This document shows positions 29,383-36,589 of a DNA stretch of 64,000 bases, one piece after another. The notes under the pieces are model-generated. The model ran no database searches. It was not told the DNA's origin and saw nothing but the letters and a program-made list of their open reading frames with translations. The first letter of the stretch is position 1. Every line of letters starts with the position of its first letter. Origin of the DNA: Pseudomonadota bacterium (lineage in GTDB: Bacteria; Pseudomonadota; Alphaproteobacteria; Caulobacterales; Caulobacteraceae); the NCBI GenBank assembly GCA_020161365.1, contig JAIUNU010000005.1:62001-126000 (forward strand), given 5' to 3'. The translations under genes and the position numbers were made by a program.

Positions 29383-30809
29383 GCCGTCTGCTGAAGATCG
29401 CCCGCCGGGAGTACCTGGCCTATGTCCGCACGGTGGGTTTCTGGCTGTCGATCATCGCCCTGCCGCTGGTGATGGGGATCAGTAGTTCGGCGCCGCTGAT
29501 GATGATGAAATCGGCCAAGCCCGAGCGCCTGGCGATCATCGATCTGACCGGTCAGGGCTTCGCGCCCGCCATCGCCAAGGCCATGGCCGAGGACCAGGAT
29601 CGCGCGACCGCGAGAGCTCTGCGCGCCGCGGCGCTGTCATCGGCGGGCCCTGCGGCGCAGGAGGCCGTCCGCAAGGCGCAGCTCCAGGGCGGCGACGCCG
29701 CCGGACGCGAAGCCCTGGCGCGCTTCAACCCCACGGCCGCCGCGCGGTTCAAGCCGCCCAAGGTCGACGCTGTCGTCCTGCCGCCGCCGCGAGAGGCGCA
29801 GGCGGCCAGGACGCCGGCGGAAGCCGGGGCCATCGCGCGCCGGGAGGTCGGTGAGAAGCGCCTCGACTCGGTGCTGATCGTCAGCGGGCGCGATACTGAC
29901 GTGACCCTCGATCTCTGGAGCCGCAACCTCGCCGCGCCGGTGCTGGAAAGCGATCTGCGCCAGACGGTCACCGAGATCATGCGCGAGCGGGCCTTGGCCC
30001 GGGCGGGGGTCTCGCAGGAAACCCTGAACAAGGCCGACGCTCTGAAGCCGGCCTTCAACAGCCTGTCGCCCAAGGCCGCCTCCGGCGCCAAGGTGGCGCT
30101 GCGCGATCGCCTGCCGACCTACGTGGGGCTCGCGGCGGGCTTCCTGCTGTGGTCGATGGTGATGACCGGCGCCAGCATCCTGCTCAACAGCGTGATCGAG
30201 GAGAAGTCGAGCAAGATCCTCGAGGTGCTGCTGTCGTCCGCTTCGGTCCCGGAGATCATGGGCGGCAAGATCCTCGGCGTCGCGGGCCTGACCCTGACGG
30301 TGATGGGCGTCTGGGCCATGGCGGGATGGGCGGCCTTGATCCATTTCGCGCCGGGCCTGGCCGGCGATCTCGCCGCCGTGCTGCTGGGCAAGGGCCTGGT
30401 GTTCTACTTCGGCGCCTATCTGGTGGTGGGCTATCTGATGTACGCGGCCCTGTTCGCGGGCGTCGGGGCCTTCTGCGAGACCCAGCGCGACGCCCAGACC
30501 CTGCTGGGGCCGATCATCCTGGTGATGTCGATCCCGATCATCTTCATGAGCCAGGCGATCCGCTCGCCCGACTCGCCGATTCTCTCGACACTGTCGTGGA
30601 TCCCGCCCTTCACGCCGTTCCTGATGCCCGTGCGCATCGCCAGTGATCCGCCGCTCATGCAGGTGGTGGGGACGACGATTCTGATGGCGGTGACGACGGT
30701 GGCCCTGGTGGCGTTTTCGACCCGGGCGTTCCACGTCGGCGCGCTGGCGACCGGGAAGATCGATCTGAAGACCCTGATCGGCCGGATCGCGCGCAAGCAG
30801 GCGGGTTAA
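29379..30809 (+). CDS. ABC-2 type permease (NatB/YhaP-like)
   Basis: A 476-residue permease with an N-terminal membrane helix, a periplasmic domain of about 200 residues, and five or six C-terminal helices, the layout of the NatB/YhaP family of ABC-2 exporters. Family motif: ASILLNSVIEEKSSKILEVLLSS. Together with the preceding ATPase it forms an export complex; Na+ or drug export is known for relatives, but the cargo here is unknown. Confidence 0.87.
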   Translation: MSRLLKIARREYLAYVRTVGFWLSIIALPLVMGISSSAPLMMMKSAKPERLAIIDLTGQGFAPAIAKAMAEDQDRATARALRAAALSSAGPAAQEAVRKAQLQGGDAAGREALARFNPTAAARFKPPKVDAVVLPPPREAQAARTPAEAGAIARREVGEKRLDSVLIVSGRDTDVTLDLWSRNLAAPVLESDLRQTVTEIMRERALARAGVSQETLNKADALKPAFNSLSPKAASGAKVALRDRLPTYVGLAAGFLLWSMVMTGASILLNSVIEEKSSKILEVLLSSASVPEIMGGKILGVAGLTLTVMGVWAMAGWAALIHFAPGLAGDLAAVLLGKGLVFYFGAYLVVGYLMYAALFAGVGAFCETQRDAQTLLGPIILVMSIPIIFMSQAIRSPDSPILSTLSWIPPFTPFLMPVRIASDPPLMQVVGTTILMAVTTVALVAFSTRAFHVGALATGKIDLKTLIGRIARKQAG

Positions 30810-30819
30810 GCTCTCCCCA

Positions 30820-30851
30820 CGAAGCTGAAACGACCCCGAAGCTGAAACGAC
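30820..30851 (+). repeat. Tandem duplication of 15 bases
   Basis: CGAAGCTGAAACGAC occurs twice in a row with two C between (period 17), just after the permease gene and before a terminator hairpin. Confidence 0.85.
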
Positions 30852-30852
30852 A

Positions 30853-30880
30853 AAGGCCGCGCGGATCACCGCGCGGCCTT
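30853..30880. terminator. Hairpin between convergent natB-like gene and rpsU
   Basis: A perfect 12-bp stem (AAGGCCGCGCGG / CCGCGCGGCCTT) around an ATCA loop. The T-run is short on the minus strand (TTTGTC), so it is best read as the rpsU terminator, possibly acting for both genes. Confidence 0.7.
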
Positions 30881-30913
30881 CGAAATCTTCAGCGATGTGA
30901 AGAGAAGCGGGCC

Positions 30914-31147
30914 TTACCGGCTCGGCTTCTTCGGCATCGGCAGCAGGCCTTCGCGCTGAGCGCGCTTGCGGGCCAGCTTGCGGGCGCGACGGACGGCTTC
31001 GGCCTTTTGGCGCGCGCGCTTTTCCGACGGCTTTTCATAGTGCACGTGCCGCTTCATTTCGCGGAACGAGCCTTCGCGTTGCATCTTCTTCTTCAGGGCC
31101 TTCAGCGCCTGATCGACGTTGTTGTCGCGGACGAAAATCTGGACCAG
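30914..31147 (-). CDS. rpsU: 30S ribosomal protein S21, apparent CTG start
   Basis: A 77-residue basic protein ([20 protein letters not shown] ...) that is clearly S21, a small-subunit protein that helps mRNA binding. There is no ATG, GTG or TTG directly before the conserved Val-Gln start. The codon in the right place is CTG (31147), preceded by GGAGAG about seven bases upstream. The only in-frame alternative starts are TTGs further upstream, which would add some ten or more residues with no matching ribosome-binding site. The C-terminus is extended and basic. It is followed by a hairpin. Confidence 0.93.
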   Translation of the reverse strand: MVQIFVRDNNVDQALKALKKKMQREGSFREMKRHVHYEKPSEKRARQKAEAVRRARKLARKRAQREGLLPMPKKPSR

Positions 31148-31328
31148 GGGTATCTCTCCATTCGACAGCCCGACCAAAATTCCCAAGTCCCTCTTGAGGG
31201 GCCGGGCGGGCGAATAAAACCAGTGCCCCGGAAGGGGTGCTTCCAGGCGATGAGGCGGGGCTGATAGCAGAGCCAACGGCGGCTGTCCATGCGCGACGCG
31301 GCTTAAACCACAGTGTAGACTCGGATTC

Positions 31329-32006
31329 ATGAGCGAAACCGTCGACACATCCGGCCAAGCTTCCGACCAAGCTGGCCTGAACTGGGCCGATCAGGCCGAA
31401 CAGCGCGTTCTGGACGAGGCCCTGCGTCTCGCGCCCAAAACCGGCTGGAACAGCGGACTCGTCAGCCGCGCGCTGGCGGCGGCCGGGCTTTCGGACGCCG
31501 AGGGCCAGCTGCTGCTTCCGGAAGGGCCGCGAGACCTCGCCGCGCTGCTGTCGCGACGCCATGACGCGGCGGCGCTGGCGCGTCTGCAGGCCTTCGATGT
31601 CGCCGCCCTCAAGATCCGCCAGCGAATCCGCGAGGGCGTGGTCGCCCGACTCGACGCGGCGCAGGAAAACGCCGACGTTTTGCGGCCGCTGGCGACCTTC
31701 CTGGCGTTTCCGACCAATCTGGCGCTGACCTTAAGGCTCACCTGGGAGTCGGCCGATGCGATCTGGCGCTGGGCCGGCGACACGGCCACCGATGAGAACC
31801 ACTATTCCAAGCGGGCGATCCTGTCGGGAATCCTGGTCTCGACCCTGGCGGTCGACATGGCGTCGGGCCGCGTCTCGGCGCTGTCGCATCTGGACGCCCG
31901 GATCGACAACGTGATGGCCTTCGAGAAATGGAAGGCGGGCCTCAAGCCGATGGACCTGGCCAGCGAGATGGTCTCCGCGCTGGCCCGGATGCGGTACGGC
32001 AAGTAG
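31329..32006 (+). CDS. COQ9 family protein
   Basis: A 225-residue COQ9-type protein. Recognisable features are an N-terminal helical region ([29 protein letters not shown]) and the C-terminal half with [28 protein letters not shown] and [22 protein letters not shown]9 binds lipids and assists ubiquinone biosynthesis with the monooxygenase COQ7; bacterial homologues are common in alphaproteobacteria. Together with ubiX (35.2 kb) and the ABC1 kinase (17.4 kb) it points to this chromosomal zone as rich in ubiquinone genes. It converges on rcdA. Confidence 0.85.
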   Translation: MSETVDTSGQASDQAGLNWADQAEQRVLDEALRLAPKTGWNSGLVSRALAAAGLSDAEGQLLLPEGPRDLAALLSRRHDAAALARLQAFDVAALKIRQRIREGVVARLDAAQENADVLRPLATFLAFPTNLALTLRLTWESADAIWRWAGDTATDENHYSKRAILSGILVSTLAVDMASGRVSALSHLDARIDNVMAFEKWKAGLKPMDLASEMVSALARMRYGK

Positions 32007-32018
32007 GGCGAGGGGGGC

Positions 32019-32528
32019 TTAGCCCCCGAACGCGGCAGTCAGGCGATCAAGATGGGCCTGCACGGGGCGCGGGGCTTCCTCGTTGGGGGCTTCCACGTAC
32101 ATGCGGCGGTCCAGATGACGGACGCGCTCATAGAGGCGCTCTGAGCGCTGCAGCAGGTTCATCAGGCCGAAGGGCAGTTCCTCGACGGCCGGCGCATCGC
32201 CGGGGGCTTCCTCGCCCAAGCGATAGGCTTCGGCGCAGGCGGCCTCGGGCGGCATCTCGCCTTCGCGGACGGCGCGCTGCACCAGGAGCCAAGACGCCAC
32301 CTGCATCAGGCGCGTGGTCAGGCGCATGCTTTCGGCGGCGTAGCCGAGGGCGGCGTTACGGGACAGGATCTTGCTGTCATGGCGCCCGGCCCCGTCGAGA
32401 TAGGCGGCGGTCTCCTCGACCAGCTGCATGCCTTCCTCGAACGTCCGGTCGAACAGTTCCGATCGCGCGAAATCCTGGATCACTCCAGCGCGCCAAGGCG
32501 TGTCCGCAAACGCGTTCACTTCGGTCAT
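32019..32528 (-). CDS. rcdA: RcdA, DUF1465-family adaptor for regulated proteolysis
   Basis: A 169-residue helical protein of family DUF1465 (ESMRLTTRLMQVASWLLVQRAVREG, SERLYERVRHLDRRMYVE). In Caulobacter this family is RcdA, which with CpdR and PopA helps ClpXP deliver CtrA, TacA and other substrates for cell-cycle degradation. TacA is encoded 18 kb away in this window. The start ATG at 32528 is followed by TEVNAFADTPW. It forms a neighbourhood with DUF1192 and a quinone oxidoreductase. I call it rcdA from family knowledge; a direct alignment would settle it. Confidence 0.78.
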   Translation of the reverse strand: MTEVNAFADTPWRAGVIQDFARSELFDRTFEEGMQLVEETAAYLDGAGRHDSKILSRNAALGYAAESMRLTTRLMQVASWLLVQRAVREGEMPPEAACAEAYRLGEEAPGDAPAVEELPFGLMNLLQRSERLYERVRHLDRRMYVEAPNEEAPRPVQAHLDRLTAAFGG

Positions 32529-32710
32529 AGCTACTCAATGCCCCTTCGAAAGGCCGCGAGAACGTCTCGCCTGACGACCGAACTGCAACGCCCGTGCCAG
32601 AGCCAACCGTCCCGTTTCGCGACCCGCCCCTTTCGAACCGACCTAAAACCTCTGAAGGCGGAACACCGCCTTAAGCCGCCAGTAACCTCACCGAAACCTT
32701 AAAGGAACCG

Positions 32711-32917
32711 TTAGTCGAGGCGACCAAACAGCGCATTGGCCGCATCCCGTCCGGCCTTTTTCTTGGCCAGCTGGGCCTTTGTGCGCTCGATCTCGGCCTG
32801 TAGCGCGGCGATGCGCTCCTCCAGTTCCGAGACGCCGTAGACCTCCAGGTCCTCGTGGGTCGTCTCGTTCAAGGCGCGTCCGCTGAAGGCGCGGGGTTCC
32901 GCAGGCTCCTCGAACAT
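32711..32917 (-). CDS. DUF1192 small coiled-coil protein
   Basis: A 68-residue protein, mostly one coiled coil (YGVSELEERIAALQAEIERTKAQLAKKKAGRD), matching the short DUF1192 family. It is transcribed toward rcdA and divergently from a quinone oxidoreductase gene, an arrangement seen repeatedly in alphaproteobacteria. Its function is unknown. Confidence 0.82.
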   Translation of the reverse strand: MFEEPAEPRAFSGRALNETTHEDLEVYGVSELEERIAALQAEIERTKAQLAKKKAGRDAANALFGRLD

Positions 32918-32992
32918 CGGCTTTTCTCCCTTTTCCGTCAGACATCTGACGCCTACCTAAGCCGCAAGGCAAGCACCACGAAGGAGCCCGGC

Positions 32993-33967
32993 ATGGCTGA
33001 GATGATGACCGCGATCGCGATCGAAGGCGGCAAGGGGCCGGCGCAAGCGCTGCACGCCGCCGAGGCCCTGCGTCCCGCGCCGGGACCGGGCGAGATCCTG
33101 ATCAAGGTAGCGGCGGCCGGCGTCAACCGTCCCGACCTGCTGCAGCGCATGGGCTTCTACCCGCCGCCGCCGGGCGCGCCCGCGACCCTGGGGCTGGAGG
33201 TGGCCGGCGAGGTCGTGGTGGGCGCGGGCCGCTGGAAGGCCGGCGACAAGGTCTGCGCCCTGCTGGGCGGGGGCGGCTACGCCGAGTACGCCGTGGTGGA
33301 CGCGCGCCACGCCCTGCCGATCCCCGGCGATCTCGATCTGATCCACGCGGCGGCCCTGCCCGAGACCGTGTTCACCGTCTTCGCCAACGTGTTCGAGCAT
33401 GGCGCGCTGAAGGCTGGCGAGACGCTGCTGGTTCACGGTGGAACGTCCGGAATCGGAACAACGGCGATCGCCATGGCCAAGGCCGCCGGGGCCAAGGTCA
33501 TCGCCACCGGACGCGGCGCGGACAAGAAGGCCAAGGCGCTTGAGCTGGGCGCCGACATCGCCGTCGACACCAAGGCCGAGGACTTCGCCGAGATCGTCAA
33601 GGCCGCCGGCGGCGCGGATGTCGTGCTCGACATGGTCGGCGCCAGCTATTTCGACAAGAATCTCGACGCCCTGAACACCGGCGGCCGCATCGTCTACATC
33701 GCCAGCCTGGGCGGTTCGACGCTGGAGGTCCCGGTGATGAAGATCATGCAGAAGCGGGCGGTGATCACCGGCTCGACCCTGCGCCCCCGCTCGGCCGACG
33801 AGAAGGCGCGCCTAGCCGCCGAGGTCGAGCGGGTGGCCTGGCCCTGGGTGGCGGCCGGCAAGCTGAAGCCGATCGTCGACGCGACCTTCCCACTCGCCGA
33901 GGCGGCCAAGGCGCATGCTCACCTTGAGGCCGGCGAGCATGTGGGCAAGGTGGTGCTTACGGTTTGA
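32993..33967 (+). CDS. NAD(P)H-quinone oxidoreductase (zinc-independent MDR family)
   Basis: A 324-residue medium-chain dehydrogenase/reductase of the quinone oxidoreductase (PIG3-like) group: GVNRPDLLQRMGFYPPPPGAP, glycine-rich GGTSGIGTTAIAMAKAAGAKVIATGR, and no zinc-binding Cys pairs. It should reduce quinones with NADPH. The ATG at 32993 (AAGGAG upstream) is chosen over the frame starting at 32855. It is divergent from the DUF1192 gene. Confidence 0.87.
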   Translation: MAEMMTAIAIEGGKGPAQALHAAEALRPAPGPGEILIKVAAAGVNRPDLLQRMGFYPPPPGAPATLGLEVAGEVVVGAGRWKAGDKVCALLGGGGYAEYAVVDARHALPIPGDLDLIHAAALPETVFTVFANVFEHGALKAGETLLVHGGTSGIGTTAIAMAKAAGAKVIATGRGADKKAKALELGADIAVDTKAEDFAEIVKAAGGADVVLDMVGASYFDKNLDALNTGGRIVYIASLGGSTLEVPVMKIMQKRAVITGSTLRPRSADEKARLAAEVERVAWPWVAAGKLKPIVDATFPLAEAAKAHAHLEAGEHVGKVVLTV

Positions 33968-34064
33968 AGTAAAGGGTGACCGCTTTCGAGCGCTGGCGGA
34001 GGGGTCTCTGCTTGAGCCCGGTTCCCTTTTCGCGAGAACCGGATTATAGCGTTCATCCACATCC

Positions 34065-34086
34065 CGCCCGGCCGAAAGGCCGGGCG
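34065..34086 (+). promoter_or_regulatory. GAAA-tetraloop hairpin in the trcR leader
   Basis: A perfect 9-bp stem (CGCCCGGCC / GGCCGGGCG) closed by a GAAA tetraloop, ending 21 bases before the trcR start and 11 before its GGAGGA ribosome-binding site. No T-run follows, so it is more likely a leader structure or upstream terminator remnant than a terminator. Confidence 0.55.
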
Positions 34087-34107
34087 CCGTCATTTCTGGA
34101 GGACCGC

Positions 34108-34821
34108 ATGTCCGACATCCTGATGCCCAAGGCGACCGCCGTCTGGTTGGTGGACAACACTTCGCTCAGCTTCGAGCAGATCGCTGATTTCTGCGGCCTG
34201 CACCCGCTGGAAGTGCGCGGCATCGCCGACGGTGAAGTGGCGCGCGACATCCGGGGCGCCGATCCGATCGGCAACGGCCAGCTGACCCGCGAGGAGCTGG
34301 ACAAGGCTCAGGCCAATCCGGACTACCGCATGAAGGCCCAGGTCAGCCGTCACGCCGAGCTGCTGAAGCCGGCCAAGAAGGCTCCGCGCTATACGCCGGT
34401 GTCGCGCCGTCAGGACCGTCCGGACGCCATCGCCTGGTTCCTGCGCCACCACCCCGAAGTGACCGACGCCCAGATCTCCAAGATCCTCGGCACCACCAAG
34501 GCCACGATCGAGCAGGTCCGCGCGCGCACGCACTGGAATGCGGCCAACATCAAGCCGGTCGATCCGGTGACCCTGGGTCTGGTCGGCCAGCTGGAGCTGG
34601 ACGCTCTGGTCAAGAAGGCCGCCGAGAAGAAGGCCAAGGACGACGCCAAGCGCGGCATCGTGCCGGAAGATCCGACCCTGCGCCCGGCTTCGGAAGCCGG
34701 CCAGTTCGAGCCCGAGGTCGAGGAAGAGGAAGAAGACTTCCGCGCCCCGCGTGGCGACCTGAAGGCCGAGGACGTGTTCGGCAAGTCCACCGGTTATGTC
34801 GACGAGGAAGACGAGGACTAA
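34108..34821 (+). CDS. trcR: TrcR, DUF1013 cell-cycle transcriptional regulator
   Basis: A 237-residue DUF1013 protein (SDILMPKATAVWLVDNTSLSFEQIADFCGLHPLEVRGIADG). The N-terminal helix-turn-helix-like region, a middle HTH (TDAQISKILGTTKATIEQV) and an acidic, Glu/Asp-rich C-terminal tail are visible. Caulobacter TrcR travels with RNA polymerase at sigma-70 promoters and activates cell-cycle genes. It starts at 34108 with a GGAGGA ribosome-binding site; the longer frame to 33976 crosses the hairpin leader and is not used. A hairpin follows the gene. Confidence 0.9.
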   Translation: MSDILMPKATAVWLVDNTSLSFEQIADFCGLHPLEVRGIADGEVARDIRGADPIGNGQLTREELDKAQANPDYRMKAQVSRHAELLKPAKKAPRYTPVSRRQDRPDAIAWFLRHHPEVTDAQISKILGTTKATIEQVRARTHWNAANIKPVDPVTLGLVGQLELDALVKKAAEKKAKDDAKRGIVPEDPTLRPASEAGQFEPEVEEEEEDFRAPRGDLKAEDVFGKSTGYVDEEDED

Positions 34822-34843
34822 GCCTCCGCGCCTCGCAGAAAAA

Positions 34844-34880
34844 GCAGAGGCCCCGTTCCTTGCCGGAGCGGGGCCTCTCG
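34844..34880. terminator. Bidirectional terminator between trcR and a DUF465 gene
   Basis: A 10-bp stem (AGAGGCCCCG / CGGGGCCTCT) lies between the convergent genes. The minus strand continues GCTTTTT and the plus strand CGTTATT, so it is strongest for the minus-strand gene. Confidence 0.85.
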
Positions 34881-34901
34881 TTATTCGGCTGCCTTTAGCA
34901 G

Positions 34902-35075
34902 CTAGTGCATTCGGGCCCTGAGGCCCTCGATCTCTTCCTTCAGTCGAAGTTTCTGCCGCTTAAGCTCCCTGAGCGCCGTTCCGTCGCTACCGGGTCGATT
35001 GGTCTCCTCCTGGATCTTGCGGTCAAGGTTCTCGTGACGGGACCCAAGCTCGCGGATACGGGATTCGATGGCCAT
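34902..35075 (-). CDS. DUF465/YdcH-type small protein
   Basis: A 57-residue coiled-coil protein (MAIESRIRELGSRHENLDRKIQEE...LKRQKLRLKEEIEGL). This is the DUF465 (YdcH) family, found across Proteobacteria, function unknown. The ATG at 35075 with AAGGAG upstream is preferred over the frame from 35114. A second member is encoded at 36359. Confidence 0.85.
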   Translation of the reverse strand: MAIESRIRELGSRHENLDRKIQEETNRPGSDGTALRELKRQKLRLKEEIEGLRARMH

Positions 35076-35204
35076 GGCTCTCGGCTCCTTGCTGTTGGAA
35101 ACCAAAGTGAACACCCGCTGCGCGGCGCTGTCAGATCACATATGATTGCAATCGGCCCCGCTTGACGTGGCGCGGCTTGCTCCCATGACGGACAAAAATT
35201 CACC

Positions 35205-35822
35205 ATGTCGGACGGTTCGAAAAACGCTGATCGCTCCCGCCTCGTGATCGGCATAACGGGCGCTTCCGGCGTCGCCTATGGCCTGCGCGCGCTCGACGCC
35301 TGCCGGGATCTGGGCGTCGAGAGTCACCTGGTGATGTCGAAGTCCGCCGCCCTGACCCTCGCCCAGGAGACGGGTCTGTCGGTCTCCGACGTCAACGCCA
35401 AGGCCGACGTCGTCCACCGCGCCGCCGACGTCGGGGCGTCGATCGCCTCGGGCTCGTTTCGCACGCTGGGCATGCTGATCGCGCCCTGTTCGGTCCGGAC
35501 GATGAGCGAAATCGCCACCGGCGTTACGTCTTCGCTTATGACCCGCGCGGCCGATGTCGTGCTGAAGGAGCGCCGGACCCTGGTGCTGATGGTGCGCGAG
35601 ACGCCGTTCCATCTGGGCCACCTGCGCACCATGACCAGCCTGGCCGAGATGGGCGCCGTGATCGCCCCGCCGCTGCCGGCGTTCTACGCCAAGCCCGCCT
35701 CGATCGCGGAAATGGTCGATCAGTCGGTGGGCCGCGTGCTCGATCTCTTCGACCTGTCCTGGCGCCCGGTGAAGCGCTGGGGCGAGGACTTGGAGACGAT
35801 CACCGGAAAGGCGGAGGGTTAA
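35205..35822 (+). CDS. ubiX: UbiX flavin prenyltransferase
   Basis: A 205-residue flavoprotein. Hallmarks: GITGASGVAYGLRALDA, the PCSVRTMSEIATG loop and the long RETPFHLGHLRTMTSLAEMGAVIAPPLPAFY. UbiX attaches a dimethylallyl group to FMN to form prenylated FMN, the cofactor for UbiD-type decarboxylases in ubiquinone biosynthesis. The next gene starts five bases after its stop. Confidence 0.93.
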   Translation: MSDGSKNADRSRLVIGITGASGVAYGLRALDACRDLGVESHLVMSKSAALTLAQETGLSVSDVNAKADVVHRAADVGASIASGSFRTLGMLIAPCSVRTMSEIATGVTSSLMTRAADVVLKERRTLVLMVRETPFHLGHLRTMTSLAEMGAVIAPPLPAFYAKPASIAEMVDQSVGRVLDLFDLSWRPVKRWGEDLETITGKAEG

Positions 35823-35826
35823 CGCG

Positions 35827-36300
35827 ATGGGCGCGACACTCGGACTTTGGGATTGGGCGCTGCGAGCCTATGCGCGTCAACCTGTCGCAGAGGCGTGCCT
35901 GAACCTGCAGGACGGTCATGGCCAGAATGTGCCCTATCTGCTCTGGGCCGCCTGGATGGCCGAGCAGGGGCGCCAGGCCGACCTCAAGGCCGCCGCCGGG
36001 CTGATGCGCCGCTGGGACAGCGAGGTGGGCGCGCCCTTGCGCGGGGTCCGACGCGCCTTGAAGCCGCCGAGACCGCCTGTCGATGACGTCGCCAAGGAGG
36101 CCTTTCGCGACGCCGTAAAGGCGGTTGAGCTGCAAGGTGAGCGTGTCCTGATGGAAAGCCTGGAGGCTCTGGCTGGGCCGCCGTCCGCCCCGTCAAGCCT
36201 GGTCGACGGCCTCAGCGCGGCTGCCGAGGCGTCCGGCGATCCCCCGCGCCGGGCGGCGCTGGAACAGCTGGCGGCGGCGCTGGAGATGTCGCAACGGTGA
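35827..36300 (+). CDS. TIGR02444-family (DUF2390) protein
   Basis: A 157-residue helical protein beginning WDWALRAYARQPVAEACLNLQDGHGQNVPYLLWAAW, matching the TIGR02444 family of proteobacterial proteins with unknown function. It follows ubiX with a five-base gap, so it is probably co-transcribed, which is all that context offers. The C-terminal third is Ala-rich. Confidence 0.78.
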   Translation: MGATLGLWDWALRAYARQPVAEACLNLQDGHGQNVPYLLWAAWMAEQGRQADLKAAAGLMRRWDSEVGAPLRGVRRALKPPRPPVDDVAKEAFRDAVKAVELQGERVLMESLEALAGPPSAPSSLVDGLSAAAEASGDPPRRAALEQLAAALEMSQR

Positions 36301-36358
36301 GCGCCTTTACCGCTCGTCAGCCTTTGCTATCTATGACCCTCAGAGGGGCCCCACCGAG

Positions 36359-36589
36359 ATGACGTCCATGAACGACGATGATCCGTCGGAAGATACCGAC
36401 ATCGCGATCGAACGTCGCCTCGCCGAGCTGCGCGAGGAGCATAAGGACCTCGATGACTCGATCCGGGCGCTGGAGGAGCGCTTCCAGCCCGACATGCTGC
36501 AGATCGCGCGCCTGAAGCGAAAGAAGCTGGTCCTCAAGGACGAGATCGGCCGGCTCGAAGACCTGCTGACCCCGGATATCATCGCCTAG
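36359..36589 (+). CDS. DUF465/YdcH-type small protein
   Basis: A 76-residue protein: an acidic N-terminal tail (MTSMNDDDPSEDTDIAIERRL) and a coiled coil of the DUF465 family (LREEHKDLDDSIRALEERF ... ARLKRKKLVLKDEIGRLEDLL). Function unknown; the second of two DUF465 genes in 1.5 kb. Its TAG stop directly abuts the convergent M61 peptidase stop. Confidence 0.84.
   Translation: MTSMNDDDPSEDTDIAIERRLAELREEHKDLDDSIRALEERFQPDMLQIARLKRKKLVLKDEIGRLEDLLTPDIIA

Noticed and set aside
32682..32710. GTAACC sequence with 16-base spacing
   Set aside because: Followed by GGAAC, not CGNAT, and lies just past a gene end with no gene start on that strand close by.
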